Origin: Yersinia alsatica
GTDB taxonomy: Bacteria > Pseudomonadota > Gammaproteobacteria > Enterobacterales > Enterobacteriaceae
Direction: 5' to 3'
DNA: 40,807 bases
Assembly: GCF_902170305.1 (NCBI RefSeq)
Contig: NZ_CABHWW010000004.1
Span: 1 to 40,807 of the forward strand
The notes beneath the pieces were generated by a model. The model was not told the origin of the DNA. It ran no database searches and saw only the letters and a list, made by a program, of their open reading frames with translations. The position numbers were made by a program, and so were the translations under genes. This document shows, in pieces, positions 8,910 through 17,744 of the stretch (the stretch's first letter is position 1; every line of letters begins with the position of its first letter).

Positions 8910-9929
8910 ATGTCTACAATGCAAGAAGTGGCAAAGAAAGCTGGGGTGTCGAAAGCCACTGTTTCGCGCGTGTTGTCAGGCAAAGGCTACGTCAGCGAAG
9001 CGACTAAAGAACAGGTATTTAAAGCCATTGAAGAAACGGGATACCGTCCTAATCTGCTAGCGAGAAATCTGGCGACAAACAAATCGGAATGTATCGGTCT
9101 GGTCGTCACCAACACCCTATATAACGGTAGTTACTTTAATGAAATTCTTTCTCAGGCTGCGCAAAAATTAGAGAGTAATGGCCGTCAATTGGTGTTGGTT
9201 GATGGGAAACACAGCGCCGAAGAGGAGCAAGAAGCCATTCAATTTCTGCTCGATTTACGCTGCGATGCAATAATAATCTATCCCCGTTTTTTAACCGTGG
9301 ATGACATGGATATTATTATTGATAGATATAAACAGCCCATTATGGTGGTCAACAGAAAGCTTAGAAAAAATCATAGCCATTGTATTTTCTGCGATCATAA
9401 AGGGTCTAGCTATAATGCAACTAAATATCTTATTGAGCGGGGCCATCAAGATATTGCATTTATTACTGGCTCACTTGACTCACCGACAGCAATAGAACGC
9501 CTTGCAGGGTACAAAGCTGCATTAGAAGCATCTTCGCTACCGGTTAGAGATAAGCTGATTGCACAGGGAAAATGGACACCGGCCAGTGGCGCATCGGCAA
9601 TCGAATATCTGTTAAACAGTCAGTTACCTTTCAGTGCGATAATCGCCAGTAATGATGACATGGCCATCGGTGCAATGAAAAAGTTAAATGAAGCTGGTAT
9701 GAAAGTCCCGGAGAATATCTCTATTATTGGCTTTGACAATATTCCTATCGCACCTTTCCTGCTGCCGCCACTATCCAGTATAAAAGATCCCGTCAGCGGG
9801 ATGATAAATGAAGTTATTAATCGCCTGATATCAATGTTGGATGGCGGATATTTATCAAATGAGAACCTATTTCAATCCGATCTGATCATTAGGGACTCGG
9901 TTGCTGATGGGCCTTTTTTAACCCGATGA
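8910..9929 (+). CDS. ascG: LacI-family repressor AscG
   Basis: A 339-residue LacI/GalR repressor very like E. coli AscG. The N-terminal HTH is STMQEVAKKAGVSKATVSRVLSGKGYVS, the hinge RPNLLARNLATNKS leads into the sugar-binding core (VVTNTLYNGSYF, ASNDDMAIGAMK, IIGFDNIPIAP). The ATG at 8910 has AGGAAAGG just before it and gives the same N-terminal length as AscG. An ATG 18 nt upstream is less likely. In E. coli ascG lies directly divergent from ascFB. Here the orientation is kept, but ascF starts 3.7 kb to the left, with three other genes in between. It should still repress ascFB in trans. A terminator follows. Confidence 0.92.
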   Translation: MSTMQEVAKKAGVSKATVSRVLSGKGYVSEATKEQVFKAIEETGYRPNLLARNLATNKSECIGLVVTNTLYNGSYFNEILSQAAQKLESNGRQLVLVDGKHSAEEEQEAIQFLLDLRCDAIIIYPRFLTVDDMDIIIDRYKQPIMVVNRKLRKNHSHCIFCDHKGSSYNATKYLIERGHQDIAFITGSLDSPTAIERLAGYKAALEASSLPVRDKLIAQGKWTPASGASAIEYLLNSQLPFSAIIASNDDMAIGAMKKLNEAGMKVPENISIIGFDNIPIAPFLLPPLSSIKDPVSGMINEVINRLISMLDGGYLSNENLFQSDLIIRDSVADGPFLTR

Positions 9930-9959
9930 AAGCTCACTAACCTGTGGTAAATATCCAGT

Positions 9960-9983
9960 AAAAAAGGAGCCAAGGCTCCTTTC
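9960..9983. terminator. Bidirectional terminator, ascG / yceI
   Basis: AGGAGCC and GGCTCCT arms separated by AA, flanked by AAAAA on the left and TT on the right. It lies between the convergent ascG (plus) and yceI (minus). Confidence 0.8.
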
Positions 9984-10016
9984 CATCAAACTGTTAGTCG
10001 TGCTAGTAAATAAAAG

Positions 10017-10595
10017 CTATTTAGCTCGCACACCTTCGACCGACAGAATCAATTCAACGTCCTGTGACGCTGGACCTAAGTCGGTGGTGATATTAAAATC
10101 TTTCAGCTTAATATTGCCATTGGCCTCAAAACCAGCACGATAACCGCCCCACGGATCATTGCCCTGGCCAGTTAGTTTGCTTTCTAGCGTCACCGGTTTA
10201 GTCACGCCATTTAATGTCAGGTTGCCAACTACGGTATACCCTTCGCCATTCTTCTTCACTTCAGTAGACTCAAATGTCGCCTGCGGGAATTTACCGACAT
10301 TCAAGAACTCTTTGCTGCGTAAATGCTTATCACGCTCTGCATGGTTAGTGTCTACGCTGTTGGTGTTGATCACGACGTTAACTTTATCGGCAGCCGGATT
10401 CTTCTCATCAAAAGTGAAAGAACCATCGAAATCTTTAAAACTGCCGTATAACCAGCTATAGCCTAAGTGTTTAATCCGGAATTCGATAAAGGCATGCTGA
10501 CCTTCTTTATCGATTTTATAGTCGGCGGCTACGGCGCTGCCTGCGGTAAACATCAGTGCGCCTACAGTCAGGCCCAATAGGGTCTTATTAAACAT
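10017..10595 (-). CDS. yceI: YceI-family periplasmic lipid-binding-like protein
   Basis: A 192-residue secreted protein with a Sec signal peptide (about residues 1-23, ending [11 protein letters not shown]). The mature part is one YceI domain, a lipocalin-like barrel that in relatives binds a polyisoprenoid or amphipathic lipid ([38 protein letters not shown]). The reading frame is open further upstream, into yceJ, but the ATG at 10595 has GGAG at proper spacing and gives the family length (191 in E. coli). It is the second gene of a yceJ-yceI operon with a 25-bp gap. The exact role is unknown in the family. Confidence 0.92.
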   Translation of the reverse strand: MFNKTLLGLTVGALMFTAGSAVAADYKIDKEGQHAFIEFRIKHLGYSWLYGSFKDFDGSFTFDEKNPAADKVNVVINTNSVDTNHAERDKHLRSKEFLNVGKFPQATFESTEVKKNGEGYTVVGNLTLNGVTKPVTLESKLTGQGNDPWGGYRAGFEANGNIKLKDFNITTDLGPASQDVELILSVEGVRAK

Positions 10596-10620
10596 ACTTA
10601 ATTCTCCATAATACAGTTGG

Positions 10621-11175
10621 TTAATCGGTGCTACGTCCCAGCATCCGTTTAAGGGTAATATCACCATCAATAAAGTGGTGCTTAATCGCGGCCAAGCCAT
10701 GTAATAGCGAAAGAACTACAACGGCCCAAGCCAAATAAAGATGCACAGTACCAGCGGTATCAGCCTGATCGGGTAAACCGGTAAATGTTGCCGGTACGGA
10801 AAACCAGCCAAATACATTGATTGGTTGCCCATCAGCTGTTGAGATCAAATAGCCGCTGAACATAATGCAAAATAAAACAATATATAAAACCAGATGGGCC
10901 AATAGTGCACTTACTCGGGTAAAACGACTATAGCTTGATAATGGTTTAGGTGGTGGTGAAATAAAGCGCCATACCACCCGAAATAACATCACAGCAAAGA
11001 GTATGCATCCGATACTCTTATGTATTTCAGGAGCCTGATGATACCAACCATCGTAATAGCCAAGAGTCACCATCCACAGCCCTAAAGCAAACAGTGCATA
11101 TACAGTTAATGCTACCAACCAGTGGACACTAATAGTGATGCTGCCAAACTTCTCCCTGGTATTTTTCCAAAGCAT
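10621..11175 (-). CDS. yceJ: Cytochrome b561-type membrane protein YceJ
   Basis: A 184-residue inner membrane protein with four predicted transmembrane helices, and histidines in and near them that fit b-type heme ligation ([86 protein letters not shown]). It belongs to the bacterial cytochrome b561/Ni-hydrogenase b-type group. The pairing with yceI is as in E. coli. It is expected to move electrons between quinol and an unknown periplasmic or membrane partner. Confidence 0.92.
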   Translation of the reverse strand: MLWKNTREKFGSITISVHWLVALTVYALFALGLWMVTLGYYDGWYHQAPEIHKSIGCILFAVMLFRVVWRFISPPPKPLSSYSRFTRVSALLAHLVLYIVLFCIMFSGYLISTADGQPINVFGWFSVPATFTGLPDQADTAGTVHLYLAWAVVVLSLLHGLAAIKHHFIDGDITLKRMLGRSTD

Positions 11176-11371
11176 AATGATTCCCTTTTGCTCAATTCAT
11201 AGAACAATAGTCAAACATTATGAAACATAAAATCAACACTTATTTGATATAAGATATATTTCAACCTTTGCGGTCAGTTATTTTGCAAAAGTTTATAATT
11301 ACTCAATCAGTATAATTGTTGGACTTTACTTAACCTGACATAAGTACAGTGAGCAAGCAGGTGGATATGGC

Positions 11372-11408
11372 AAAAAATAATGCCATTATAAAATCTATAA
11401 TGGCATTA
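11372..11408 (-). terminator. Terminator of the sulfur amino acid operon
   Basis: The 13-nt arms TAATGCCATTATA (11378-11390) and TATAATGGCATTA (11396-11408) are perfectly complementary around AAATC. Reading leftwards, the hairpin is followed by six T residues (A-run at 11372-11377). It lies 55 bp past the stop of the NhaC-type gene. Confidence 0.85.
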
Positions 11409-11462
11409 GAGGAGGTCGGTGTGAGCTACTTTTATCTGACAGAAATACCCAATACTATGACG

Positions 11463-12872
11463 TTATACTGAAAAACCGAGATAGAGATAAATGGCCAAGA
11501 CAATACTCGCGGTGGCAATAGCATAGGGCATCTGTGTTCGAATATGCTCAATATGGTCACAATCAGTAGCCATAGATGCCACGATAGCATCACCCGAAAT
11601 AGGCGATGTCATGTCCCCGAAAATAGACCCCGCAATGGCTGCACCAATCATATATTCTACAGGTATCCCGACAGAGACACCCAGTTGAACCCCGATTGGA
11701 ATCATGATGGCAAACGTCCCCCATGATGTTCCCGTAGCAAGCGACATAATGGCACTGATAATAAATATAAAGCCAATAGAGAAGCCCGGGGAAATTACAC
11801 CGGAGGTTATCGTTGCAATATATTGCCCTGTATTAAGATCAGCCGAGACATTCCCCATCAAAAATGCCAATACCATAATTGAGCTGATCTTTACCATGCT
11901 GGCATAACCGACATACAGTTCTTTAAAGAAAGATTCTATATTCAGAATTCGCCGACCACAGAACCAGACAAAAGATACGGTGGTGCCAAACATCACGGCA
12001 CTATAGACCGACATAGAACCGCTACCTTTAGTAAAATCACCGTCTCCTGTGACATACAATGCAACCGGAACAGCAATGACGGTCGATAGAATGGGGATTA
12101 GGAAGTTAAGCAATGAATGACATGCCGGATGATCAATAACTTCATCTTCTTCTTTCTCAACATGTAAGTCTTGCTTACTGACGAAATTCACTTCAGCTTT
12201 CTTCATTGGCCCCCAAGATGCGCCTGAGAAAATATAGAACAGCACCGAAGCTAACGAGAACCACGCCATCAAATTCCACACCATTGATCTGGCCAGAATT
12301 TCAAATGGCTGACCATCGATGTATCCTTTGGCTATCTGCACACCGATAACCCCCATCATTGCCGCCCCCCAGCCATTAATCATGGCCGAGGAACAGACAG
12401 ATACACATGAAGTTTGCACAATGTAAGACATTTTTTCCGGTGACAGACCGTATCTTTTGGCCAGATCTTTGGTTGATGCCCCGGCAATAAGTTGGTTAAT
12501 CGAACTTTCAATGAAAATAATTGAAGTAATTACCATTGCTAACAGCTGAACAGCTTTTTTATTAGTCACAAATTGGGTCTTTTCTGTTAAGGCCCGAACT
12601 AAACTTCTTACGCCTCCGGTAACAACAATTAAACGCATTATCCCGCCAATCATTACCATAAAGATAACGGTGCGTGTATTCCCAGGAGAGGAGAAGGTGT
12701 CAATAATGCCATTTAAAGTACCACTAATACCATGAATAATATTGTGATCATTGATCACCGTAAATCCAACAACTATCCCCATTAACAATGACAATATTAC
12801 CTGCCGGGTAAATATTGCCAAACAAATAGTCACTAAAGGAGTAATAATTGTCCAAACGCCATAATCATGCAT
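11463..12872 (-). CDS. NhaC-family Na+/H+ antiporter-like transporter
   Basis: A 469-residue polytopic membrane protein of the NhaC superfamily, with about ten hydrophobic helices and a hydrophilic acidic loop near residues 225-250 (KQDLHVEKEEDEVIDH). NhaC-type signatures include FIESSINQLIAGASTKDLAKRYGLSPEKMSYIVQTS and GSIFGDMTSPISGDAIVASMATDCD. Family members exchange Na+ for H+ or for organic acids, and a branch (MetT) has been proposed to carry methionine. Being the third gene after a cysteine desulfidase and a cystathionine lyase, it more likely handles a sulfur amino acid or its product than bulk sodium. That is inference from context. Confidence 0.85.
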   Translation of the reverse strand: MHDYGVWTIITPLVTICLAIFTRQVILSLLMGIVVGFTVINDHNIIHGISGTLNGIIDTFSSPGNTRTVIFMVMIGGIMRLIVVTGGVRSLVRALTEKTQFVTNKKAVQLLAMVITSIIFIESSINQLIAGASTKDLAKRYGLSPEKMSYIVQTSCVSVCSSAMINGWGAAMMGVIGVQIAKGYIDGQPFEILARSMVWNLMAWFSLASVLFYIFSGASWGPMKKAEVNFVSKQDLHVEKEEDEVIDHPACHSLLNFLIPILSTVIAVPVALYVTGDGDFTKGSGSMSVYSAVMFGTTVSFVWFCGRRILNIESFFKELYVGYASMVKISSIMVLAFLMGNVSADLNTGQYIATITSGVISPGFSIGFIFIISAIMSLATGTSWGTFAIMIPIGVQLGVSVGIPVEYMIGAAIAGSIFGDMTSPISGDAIVASMATDCDHIEHIRTQMPYAIATASIVLAIYLYLGFSV

Positions 12873-12889
12873 ATGACTACCCTATTTAA

Positions 12890-14050
12890 TTATTGTATAA
12901 AGGAAAGGGCTTGCTCTGCGTCTTCTATTAAATCATTAATATCTTCGATGCCTATTGAAAGGCGTAGTGTTGTATCGTATATGCCAATATTCTCCTTCTC
13001 TTCTTTAGACATAGAACCATGAGACATTGAGGCCGAATGGTTAACCATACTTTCAACCCCTCCCAGTGATTCGGCCAGGACAAAATAATTTAACTTGGCA
13101 ATAAAAGTTTTTACCTCTGTTATATCGCCTTTCAGCCGGATACTGACTACCGCACCACCTGAGCGCATCTGCTTTTTACATAACTGATGTTGCGGATGAG
13201 ACTCCAGCCCCGGGTAATGAACATCGAGTACTTTAGGATGTTGTTCTAAGAATTGAGCGATTTTTAACGCATTACTGCATTGACGCTCCATACGTACATC
13301 AAGCGTTTTCATGCCACGCAGTGCCAGATAGGCATCAAATGGAGAGGCGACAGCACCAACAGTGGTTTTACAAAAATCCAATTGCTCTGCAATATCCTGA
13401 ACATTAGTAATAACTGCACCGCCAATCAAATCAGAATGTCCGCCAATATATTTACTGGTAGATAGCATGACGATATCAGCACCCAAGGTGAGAGGACGTT
13501 GGTTCCAGGCGCTGGCAAAGGTGTTATCCACGCAGGTCATAATCCCTTTGCTTTTGGCAACCTGACATACAGCTTCAATATCAACTAATTCCAATAGCGG
13601 ATTAGTTGGAGTTTCAATCCAGATTAGGCGGGTATTTTCTTGAATATGATTATTTACTGCCGCGAGGTCATTCAGATCGACATAGCTGAAAGTGGTCCCT
13701 GATGTTTGTTTTCGTAACCGTTCAAACAACCGATAAGTACCACCGTAAACCCCTTTCATCACTAACACATGAGAGTCTTTAGGGAGTAGCTCCAAGATGA
13801 GCGCGGTGGCGGCCATCCCAGAAGCTGTTGCCGTCGCATAGACTCCACCTTCTAATTCAGCCAAGGCGGTTTCATAGGCATACCTTGTTGGGTTACTGCA
13901 TCGGGAATAACAAAACTCCCCTTCTTCACCTAAATTTGGCTGAATGAAAGAACTGGCGGTAGTAATAGGTGGAAAAATAGCATTATTACCACGGTCAACT
14001 TGATCTCCCGCGTGGATCACCAGAGTCGCAATTGATTTTGTCTTTTTCAT
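12890..14050 (-). CDS. Cys/Met-metabolism PLP enzyme, cystathionine gamma-lyase-like
   Basis: A 386-residue PLP-dependent enzyme of the gamma family. The Schiff-base lysine is K200 in STSKYIGGHSD, D175 (TCVDNTF) should pair with the pyridine nitrogen, and SRCSNPTR and VYGGTYRLF are active-site motifs. The tyrosine loop reads YGGT, not the YGCT of methionine gamma-lyases, and the late motif is SLGGVES, as in cystathionine gamma-synthase and gamma-lyase. A cystathionine or homocysteine gamma-lyase (MccB-like) activity is therefore favoured over methionine gamma-lyase, but substrate cannot be settled by eye. It lies between the CyuA-like and NhaC-like genes, with gaps of 86 and 17 bp, suggesting catabolism to 2-oxoacid, ammonia and thiol or sulfide. 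Confidence 0.85.
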   Translation of the reverse strand: MKKTKSIATLVIHAGDQVDRGNNAIFPPITTASSFIQPNLGEEGEFCYSRCSNPTRYAYETALAELEGGVYATATASGMAATALILELLPKDSHVLVMKGVYGGTYRLFERLRKQTSGTTFSYVDLNDLAAVNNHIQENTRLIWIETPTNPLLELVDIEAVCQVAKSKGIMTCVDNTFASAWNQRPLTLGADIVMLSTSKYIGGHSDLIGGAVITNVQDIAEQLDFCKTTVGAVASPFDAYLALRGMKTLDVRMERQCSNALKIAQFLEQHPKVLDVHYPGLESHPQHQLCKKQMRSGGAVVSIRLKGDITEVKTFIAKLNYFVLAESLGGVESMVNHSASMSHGSMSKEEKENIGIYDTTLRLSIGIEDINDLIEDAEQALSFIQ

Positions 14051-14136
14051 TATTTGTTCCCTTAAATTTTAACGATAGCTAGCCGTTCATTATAAATAAT
14101 GATGCTCGGGCCCACTGTTAAACAGTAATGCTTATT

Positions 14137-15417
14137 TTATTTACGCGTCATTATACTGATAATTTCTTTATCTGTTTGCCTCATTGGCAATAACACTAAT
14201 TTACATAAATTATTGATAGAGCCCTCTACGTCGCAGGACACAATACCATCACGCTCTCCAGCAACACTATTCTGTTGTGCCATTAAAACTGATTTAAATG
14301 CACAGGCTGTTGCGGTAGAAACTTTCATGGCACAACTGTTTGATGCGCCATCGCAAATAATGCCACTGATATCGCTTATCATGTTACTAATAGCATAAGA
14401 AATAGTCTGATAGTTCTTGGTCAATAACCAACTCATTCCCGCCGCCGCCCCCATTGCCGCCGTAGAAGCCGCACACAATGCCGATAACCGGGTATAACGC
14501 ATATGGATTGAAATAGCGGCCAAATGAGCTAACGCTAATGCCCGAGCCAGTGTTTCATCATTAACGGCCAGATGTCGGGCAAGAGTCACTACCGGCATTG
14601 TCACAGTAATTCCCTGGTTACCCGACCCATAATTGGACATAGCCGGTAAGGGTGCGCCCCCCATACGGGCATCTGACGCCGCAGTCGTATTAATCAACAT
14701 TTGACTCAGTAAATCTTGGCTAATAAAGCCGTTTTTTCTCGCCTGAGACAGCGCGCCGCTGACGTTTAAGCCATAACTTTTCCTCTGCCCCTCGTTAGAG
14801 AGGGCTGAATTAATTTCGGCACTTTTCAACATAAAAATAATGTCTTTTGCTGCGACATGCGTAATAAATTCAAATGCGTCATTAAGAGAAAATTCGGGTA
14901 ACTTGGTCCCCGGTTCATTACCTGCAATTAAGTTTTCAGTTACAACTTGCTTAATATTATTAATATAAACATCAGTCACATTTGTATGACTACCTTGAAT
15001 AATAACCCGACACTGATCACCAGGACCATGCAGTGTAATATCAAGATAAATAAAATCGACTGACTCAACTGCTGCTAAACATACTTGCCCTGATTCATTG
15101 AGCTGATAAGCTTCATTAATTTGTTCAGCCGTAATATCTTTTAACACTTCCAATTCAGCATCGGCATTACCCGCAATAGCGCCTATCGCCGCAGCTAACG
15201 TAACCCCAGAATAATTTGTCCCTGGGATAGTGACCCCCATCGCATTCTTATACAGGTTCTCAGATATATTTCCCGTAATCTTCACTATTGGTGCATTAAG
15301 ATATTTTGCTGCCACAGCAGCAGCGTATGCAATAGCAATAGGTTCCGTGCAACCTAATGAAACTTTAACTTCTGCTTTCAACCAACCAAGCAATTGTTGA
15401 TGAGTAATTTTTGGCAT
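14137..15417 (-). CDS. cyuA: CyuA/UPF0597-family L-cysteine desulfidase-like Fe-S enzyme
   Basis: A 426-residue protein of the UPF0597 (YhaM/CyuA) family, related to the catalytic part of [4Fe-4S] L-serine dehydratases. C23 in SLGCTEPIA is the conserved N-terminal cysteine, and C315, C355 and C362 (LCAAST, ICDGASNSC) are candidate cluster ligands. The glycine-rich stretch MGGAPLPAMSNYGSGNQGI is typical. Family members break L-cysteine to pyruvate, ammonia and sulfide under anaerobic conditions. It is the first gene of a three-gene leftward unit. In E. coli cyuA is paired with the cyuP permease and the regulator cyuR. Neither is present here. The symbol is by homology. Confidence 0.85.
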   Translation of the reverse strand: MPKITHQQLLGWLKAEVKVSLGCTEPIAIAYAAAVAAKYLNAPIVKITGNISENLYKNAMGVTIPGTNYSGVTLAAAIGAIAGNADAELEVLKDITAEQINEAYQLNESGQVCLAAVESVDFIYLDITLHGPGDQCRVIIQGSHTNVTDVYINNIKQVVTENLIAGNEPGTKLPEFSLNDAFEFITHVAAKDIIFMLKSAEINSALSNEGQRKSYGLNVSGALSQARKNGFISQDLLSQMLINTTAASDARMGGAPLPAMSNYGSGNQGITVTMPVVTLARHLAVNDETLARALALAHLAAISIHMRYTRLSALCAASTAAMGAAAGMSWLLTKNYQTISYAISNMISDISGIICDGASNSCAMKVSTATACAFKSVLMAQQNSVAGERDGIVSCDVEGSINNLCKLVLLPMRQTDKEIISIMTRK

Positions 15418-15719
15418 TTTTAATCATTATTCAGTGATGTTATTTATTTTTATCTTATGGTTTTGTGGGGAGAAATACTTTTCATTATTTCTTGTTGTTT
15501 TTGATGTGTAGAGAATTTTGTTCTCTTTGCCAAAAAATACAAATACAGATTTAAATTAATAAAAACAGTTAGAATACATAGAGATATGCAATCAAATATC
15601 TATTATTAGGATACTCAATGAGATACTAGTCACAAAACAATAAAGAGAATAATTTCCCCCACACCTCAATTTTTCATTAAAATTACTCGGCAGCCCTGTT
15701 TTAGCGCTCCTTAGAGGCG

Positions 15720-15806
15720 ATGAGCAATACTGTCTGTAGCGATGCAGTCTGTGCCCAAATGGACGAACAGTGGGAGCAAATTAATACAGATGGGAAAAAC
15801 ATTTAA
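15720..15806 (+). mobile_element. Possible IS1 transposase (InsB) fragment
   Basis: A 28-codon open stretch reads ...CSDAVCAQMDEQWEQ... before a stop. The segment SDAVCAQMDEQW closely resembles the conserved start of the catalytic part of IS1 InsB, remembered as SDVIVCAEMDEQWG. No IS1 ends and no other InsB sequence are seen on either side, so at most it is a small relic. It is short enough that chance resemblance cannot be excluded. Confidence 0.4.
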
Positions 15807-15923
15807 CGGAAGATTAGTTTGAGCTTTTCTTGATAAGAAAAAAGCTTGCGCGGGCTCCACAAGAAATTATCGATTAGAGATAAAAATCAATAAAATAGAG
15901 CGCCAGCCACACCAGAATCAATA

Positions 15924-15951
15924 AGGCGAGAATGTCTGAGCAATCTCGCCT
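15924..15951 (-). terminator. Terminator after the oxidoreductase gene
   Basis: AGGCGAGA (15924-15931) and TCTCGCCT (15944-15951) form a perfect 8-bp stem 36 bp past the stop codon at 15987. The following leftward sequence (TTATTG) is only modestly T-rich. Confidence 0.5.
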
Positions 15952-15986
15952 AAATATAAAAGCAGCATCAAATATAACCTACCCGG

Positions 15987-17075
15987 CTATTTAAATAGCC
16001 CACGTAAGTTATGTGGTTCACAACGTAAATACTGAGGGGCAACTTTAATAGTGGCACCTAATTTAGCCGCAGCATGCCATGGCCAGCGTGGGTCATAGAG
16101 AATACCGCGAGCCAGTGCAATAAAATCAGCCTGACCCGTCGCAATAATGGCTTCTGCCTGTTCTGGCTCCGTAATCAGCCCAACCGCCATCACCGGAGTT
16201 TTAACCGCCTCTCGGACTTTCTGCGCCAGTGGCACCTGATAGTTCGGGCTAACCGGAATTTGTTGCTCTGGCGATAATCCACCACTGGAGACATGGATAT
16301 AATCGCACCCCAAAATTTCCAACTGTTTTGCCAGCACAATGGACTGCTCGGTATCCCAACCCCCATTAACCCAGTCAGTGGCAGAAATTCGCACCCCGAC
16401 GACAATCTTTTTATCAATGGCAGCACGTATTTCACTGAATATTTCAAGCACCAGCCGCAGGCGATTTTCAAGCGAACCACCATAATTATCATCACGCTGA
16501 TTTGATAACGGCGATAAGAATTGGTGCAATAAATAGCCGTGCGCGGCATGAACTTCAATAAGCTCAAATCCCGACGCAACAGCACGTTTGGCCGCAGCAA
16601 CAAATGCAGATTTTATCTCGCTGATACGTTCAAGAGAGAGAGCCTGCGGAGGATGACGATCGCCGAAAGGCAATGCTGATGGCGCAACAGTTTGCCAACC
16701 ACCTTGTTCAGCGCTGAGTTCATCGCCACCTAACCAAGGCAGGTTAGAGGAGGCTTTACGCCCTGCATGCCCTAACTGAATGCCCAGTTTTACCGGTGAG
16801 TAACGGCGGATAGCTTCAACGACTGGCCGAAGTGCCTGTGCATGCTCATCGTCCCAAATACCCAAGTCTTTATCGCTGATGCGCCCTTCTGGCTCGACCG
16901 CCGTGGCCTCAAGGATCAGCAAGCTGGCTCCCGATAACCCCAGATTACCCAAGTGAATCATATGCCAATCGGTCGGAAACCCCCATTGCGCTGAATACTG
17001 GCACATCGGGGCTACCACAATCCGGTTTTCCAAGGTTAACTCACCCAGTTTTGCCGGGGAAAATAATTGGCTCAT
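15987..17075 (-). CDS. NADH:flavin oxidoreductase, old yellow enzyme (YqjM/XenA type)
   Basis: A 362-residue FMN enzyme of the thermophilic-like/YqjM class of old yellow enzymes, which reduce activated C=C bonds of enones and some nitro compounds with NAD(P)H. The class marker is C25 with Y27 in PMCQYSAQ, which tune the flavin and bind substrate. The substrate-binding histidines lie in EVHAAHGYLLHQFLSP, followed by NQRDDNYGGSLENR. Length equals that of XenA-type proteins. It is single, with its own terminator. The 33-bp gap to the lipoprotein gene upstream leaves read-through from the MCE operon possible. The natural substrate is unknown. Confidence 0.9.
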   Translation of the reverse strand: MSQLFSPAKLGELTLENRIVVAPMCQYSAQWGFPTDWHMIHLGNLGLSGASLLILEATAVEPEGRISDKDLGIWDDEHAQALRPVVEAIRRYSPVKLGIQLGHAGRKASSNLPWLGGDELSAEQGGWQTVAPSALPFGDRHPPQALSLERISEIKSAFVAAAKRAVASGFELIEVHAAHGYLLHQFLSPLSNQRDDNYGGSLENRLRLVLEIFSEIRAAIDKKIVVGVRISATDWVNGGWDTEQSIVLAKQLEILGCDYIHVSSGGLSPEQQIPVSPNYQVPLAQKVREAVKTPVMAVGLITEPEQAEAIIATGQADFIALARGILYDPRWPWHAAAKLGATIKVAPQYLRCEPHNLRGLFK

Positions 17076-17108
17076 ACCTTTTACCTCTAGATTAGCAATC
17101 CCCTGCGT

Positions 17109-17744
17109 TTACTGAGGAGACTGTTGCAGTGTCCAGTTCAGTACTTGTGTGGCCAACTGATTGCTCGCTAAGCCAAAAGCGTCAACCACTTGATTCATCT
17201 CTGAGCCCTTAATCGGCTGGCGGATTTCAAAATGGCGCGTCGCAATAATTCTACGGTCTGAAATCCTGACCAAACGGGCATCAAAGCGAATCAGCACCTC
17301 ACCGCTCCCCGCCTGATATACCCCTTGGAACGCCGACAAATCGCCGCTCAACTCAACATCCGCCTGAAGGCTATCATCGTCACTGCTGACCGCCGGGATG
17401 CGGCCATCGGTGCGGAATTCCTGAATCAGACGATTACGCAGCAAAATAGGTGCCGGGTCTGTCCAACGTGAGTTTTTATAGACCGCAATTTCTTGCCCTT
17501 CGGGCTGAACCGCAATCCGTGAACTATTAATGAACTGATTAGTCGCCGGTTGTGAAACCCGCAGTGACCAGTTGACTGTCTGCGCGCGCGGCGCATTCGC
17601 CGCTGGTGGCACCGGCAGCAAATAGACCTGCGATACCGGCGCACTAGGCAAAATAGTACAGGCTGATAGCAACATAACCAGCATTGATGCCGTCAATAGC
17701 CGCCCTTGGCGGCCTACAGCGTGCATTAGCTTAAGAGATATCAT
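17109..17744 (-). CDS. MCE transport-associated lipoprotein (ABC auxiliary, PqiC-like)
   Basis: A 211-residue outer-membrane-type lipoprotein with a signal peptide and lipobox LLSAC (Cys about residue 29), then an ABC_trans_aux/PqiC-type domain (QVYLLPVPP..., LRVSQPATNQFINSSRIAVQ, ILLRNRLIQEF, VLIRFDARLVRISDRRIIATRHFE). Such lipoproteins are the outer partner of MCE ABC systems that shuttle phospholipid across the periplasm. The start overlaps the end of the MCE gene by 4 nt (ATGA), so it is the last gene of the operon. Residue 2 after the lipid Cys is Thr, not Asp, which fits outer membrane sorting. Confidence 0.87.
   Translation of the reverse strand: MISLKLMHAVGRQGRLLTASMLVMLLSACTILPSAPVSQVYLLPVPPAANAPRAQTVNWSLRVSQPATNQFINSSRIAVQPEGQEIAVYKNSRWTDPAPILLRNRLIQEFRTDGRIPAVSSDDDSLQADVELSGDLSAFQGVYQAGSGEVLIRFDARLVRISDRRIIATRHFEIRQPIKGSEMNQVVDAFGLASNQLATQVLNWTLQQSPQ

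Larger units (their letters stand above)
15418..15986. other. Non-coding region with operon promoter and IS scrap
   Basis: The right-hand end holds the terminator of the oxidoreductase gene and the left-hand end the presumed promoter of the cyuA-like operon. The DNA in the middle is AT-rich with no intact gene. An IS1 InsB-like fragment lies at 15720-15806 and a hairpin (arms AGCTTTTCTT / AAGAAAAAAGCT) at 15822-15846. Confidence 0.6.

Noticed and set aside
12890-14050. Methionine gamma-lyase
   Set aside because: The active-site loop reads YGGT, lacking the cysteine of the methionine gamma-lyase YGCT motif, and the late motif SLGGVES is of cystathionine lyase/synthase type.
15822-15846. Hairpin AGCTTTTCTT / AAGAAAAAAGCT as a terminator
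   Set aside because: The stem has unpaired bases and no gene ends nearby on either strand, so its role is unclear. It is noted only in the gap description.
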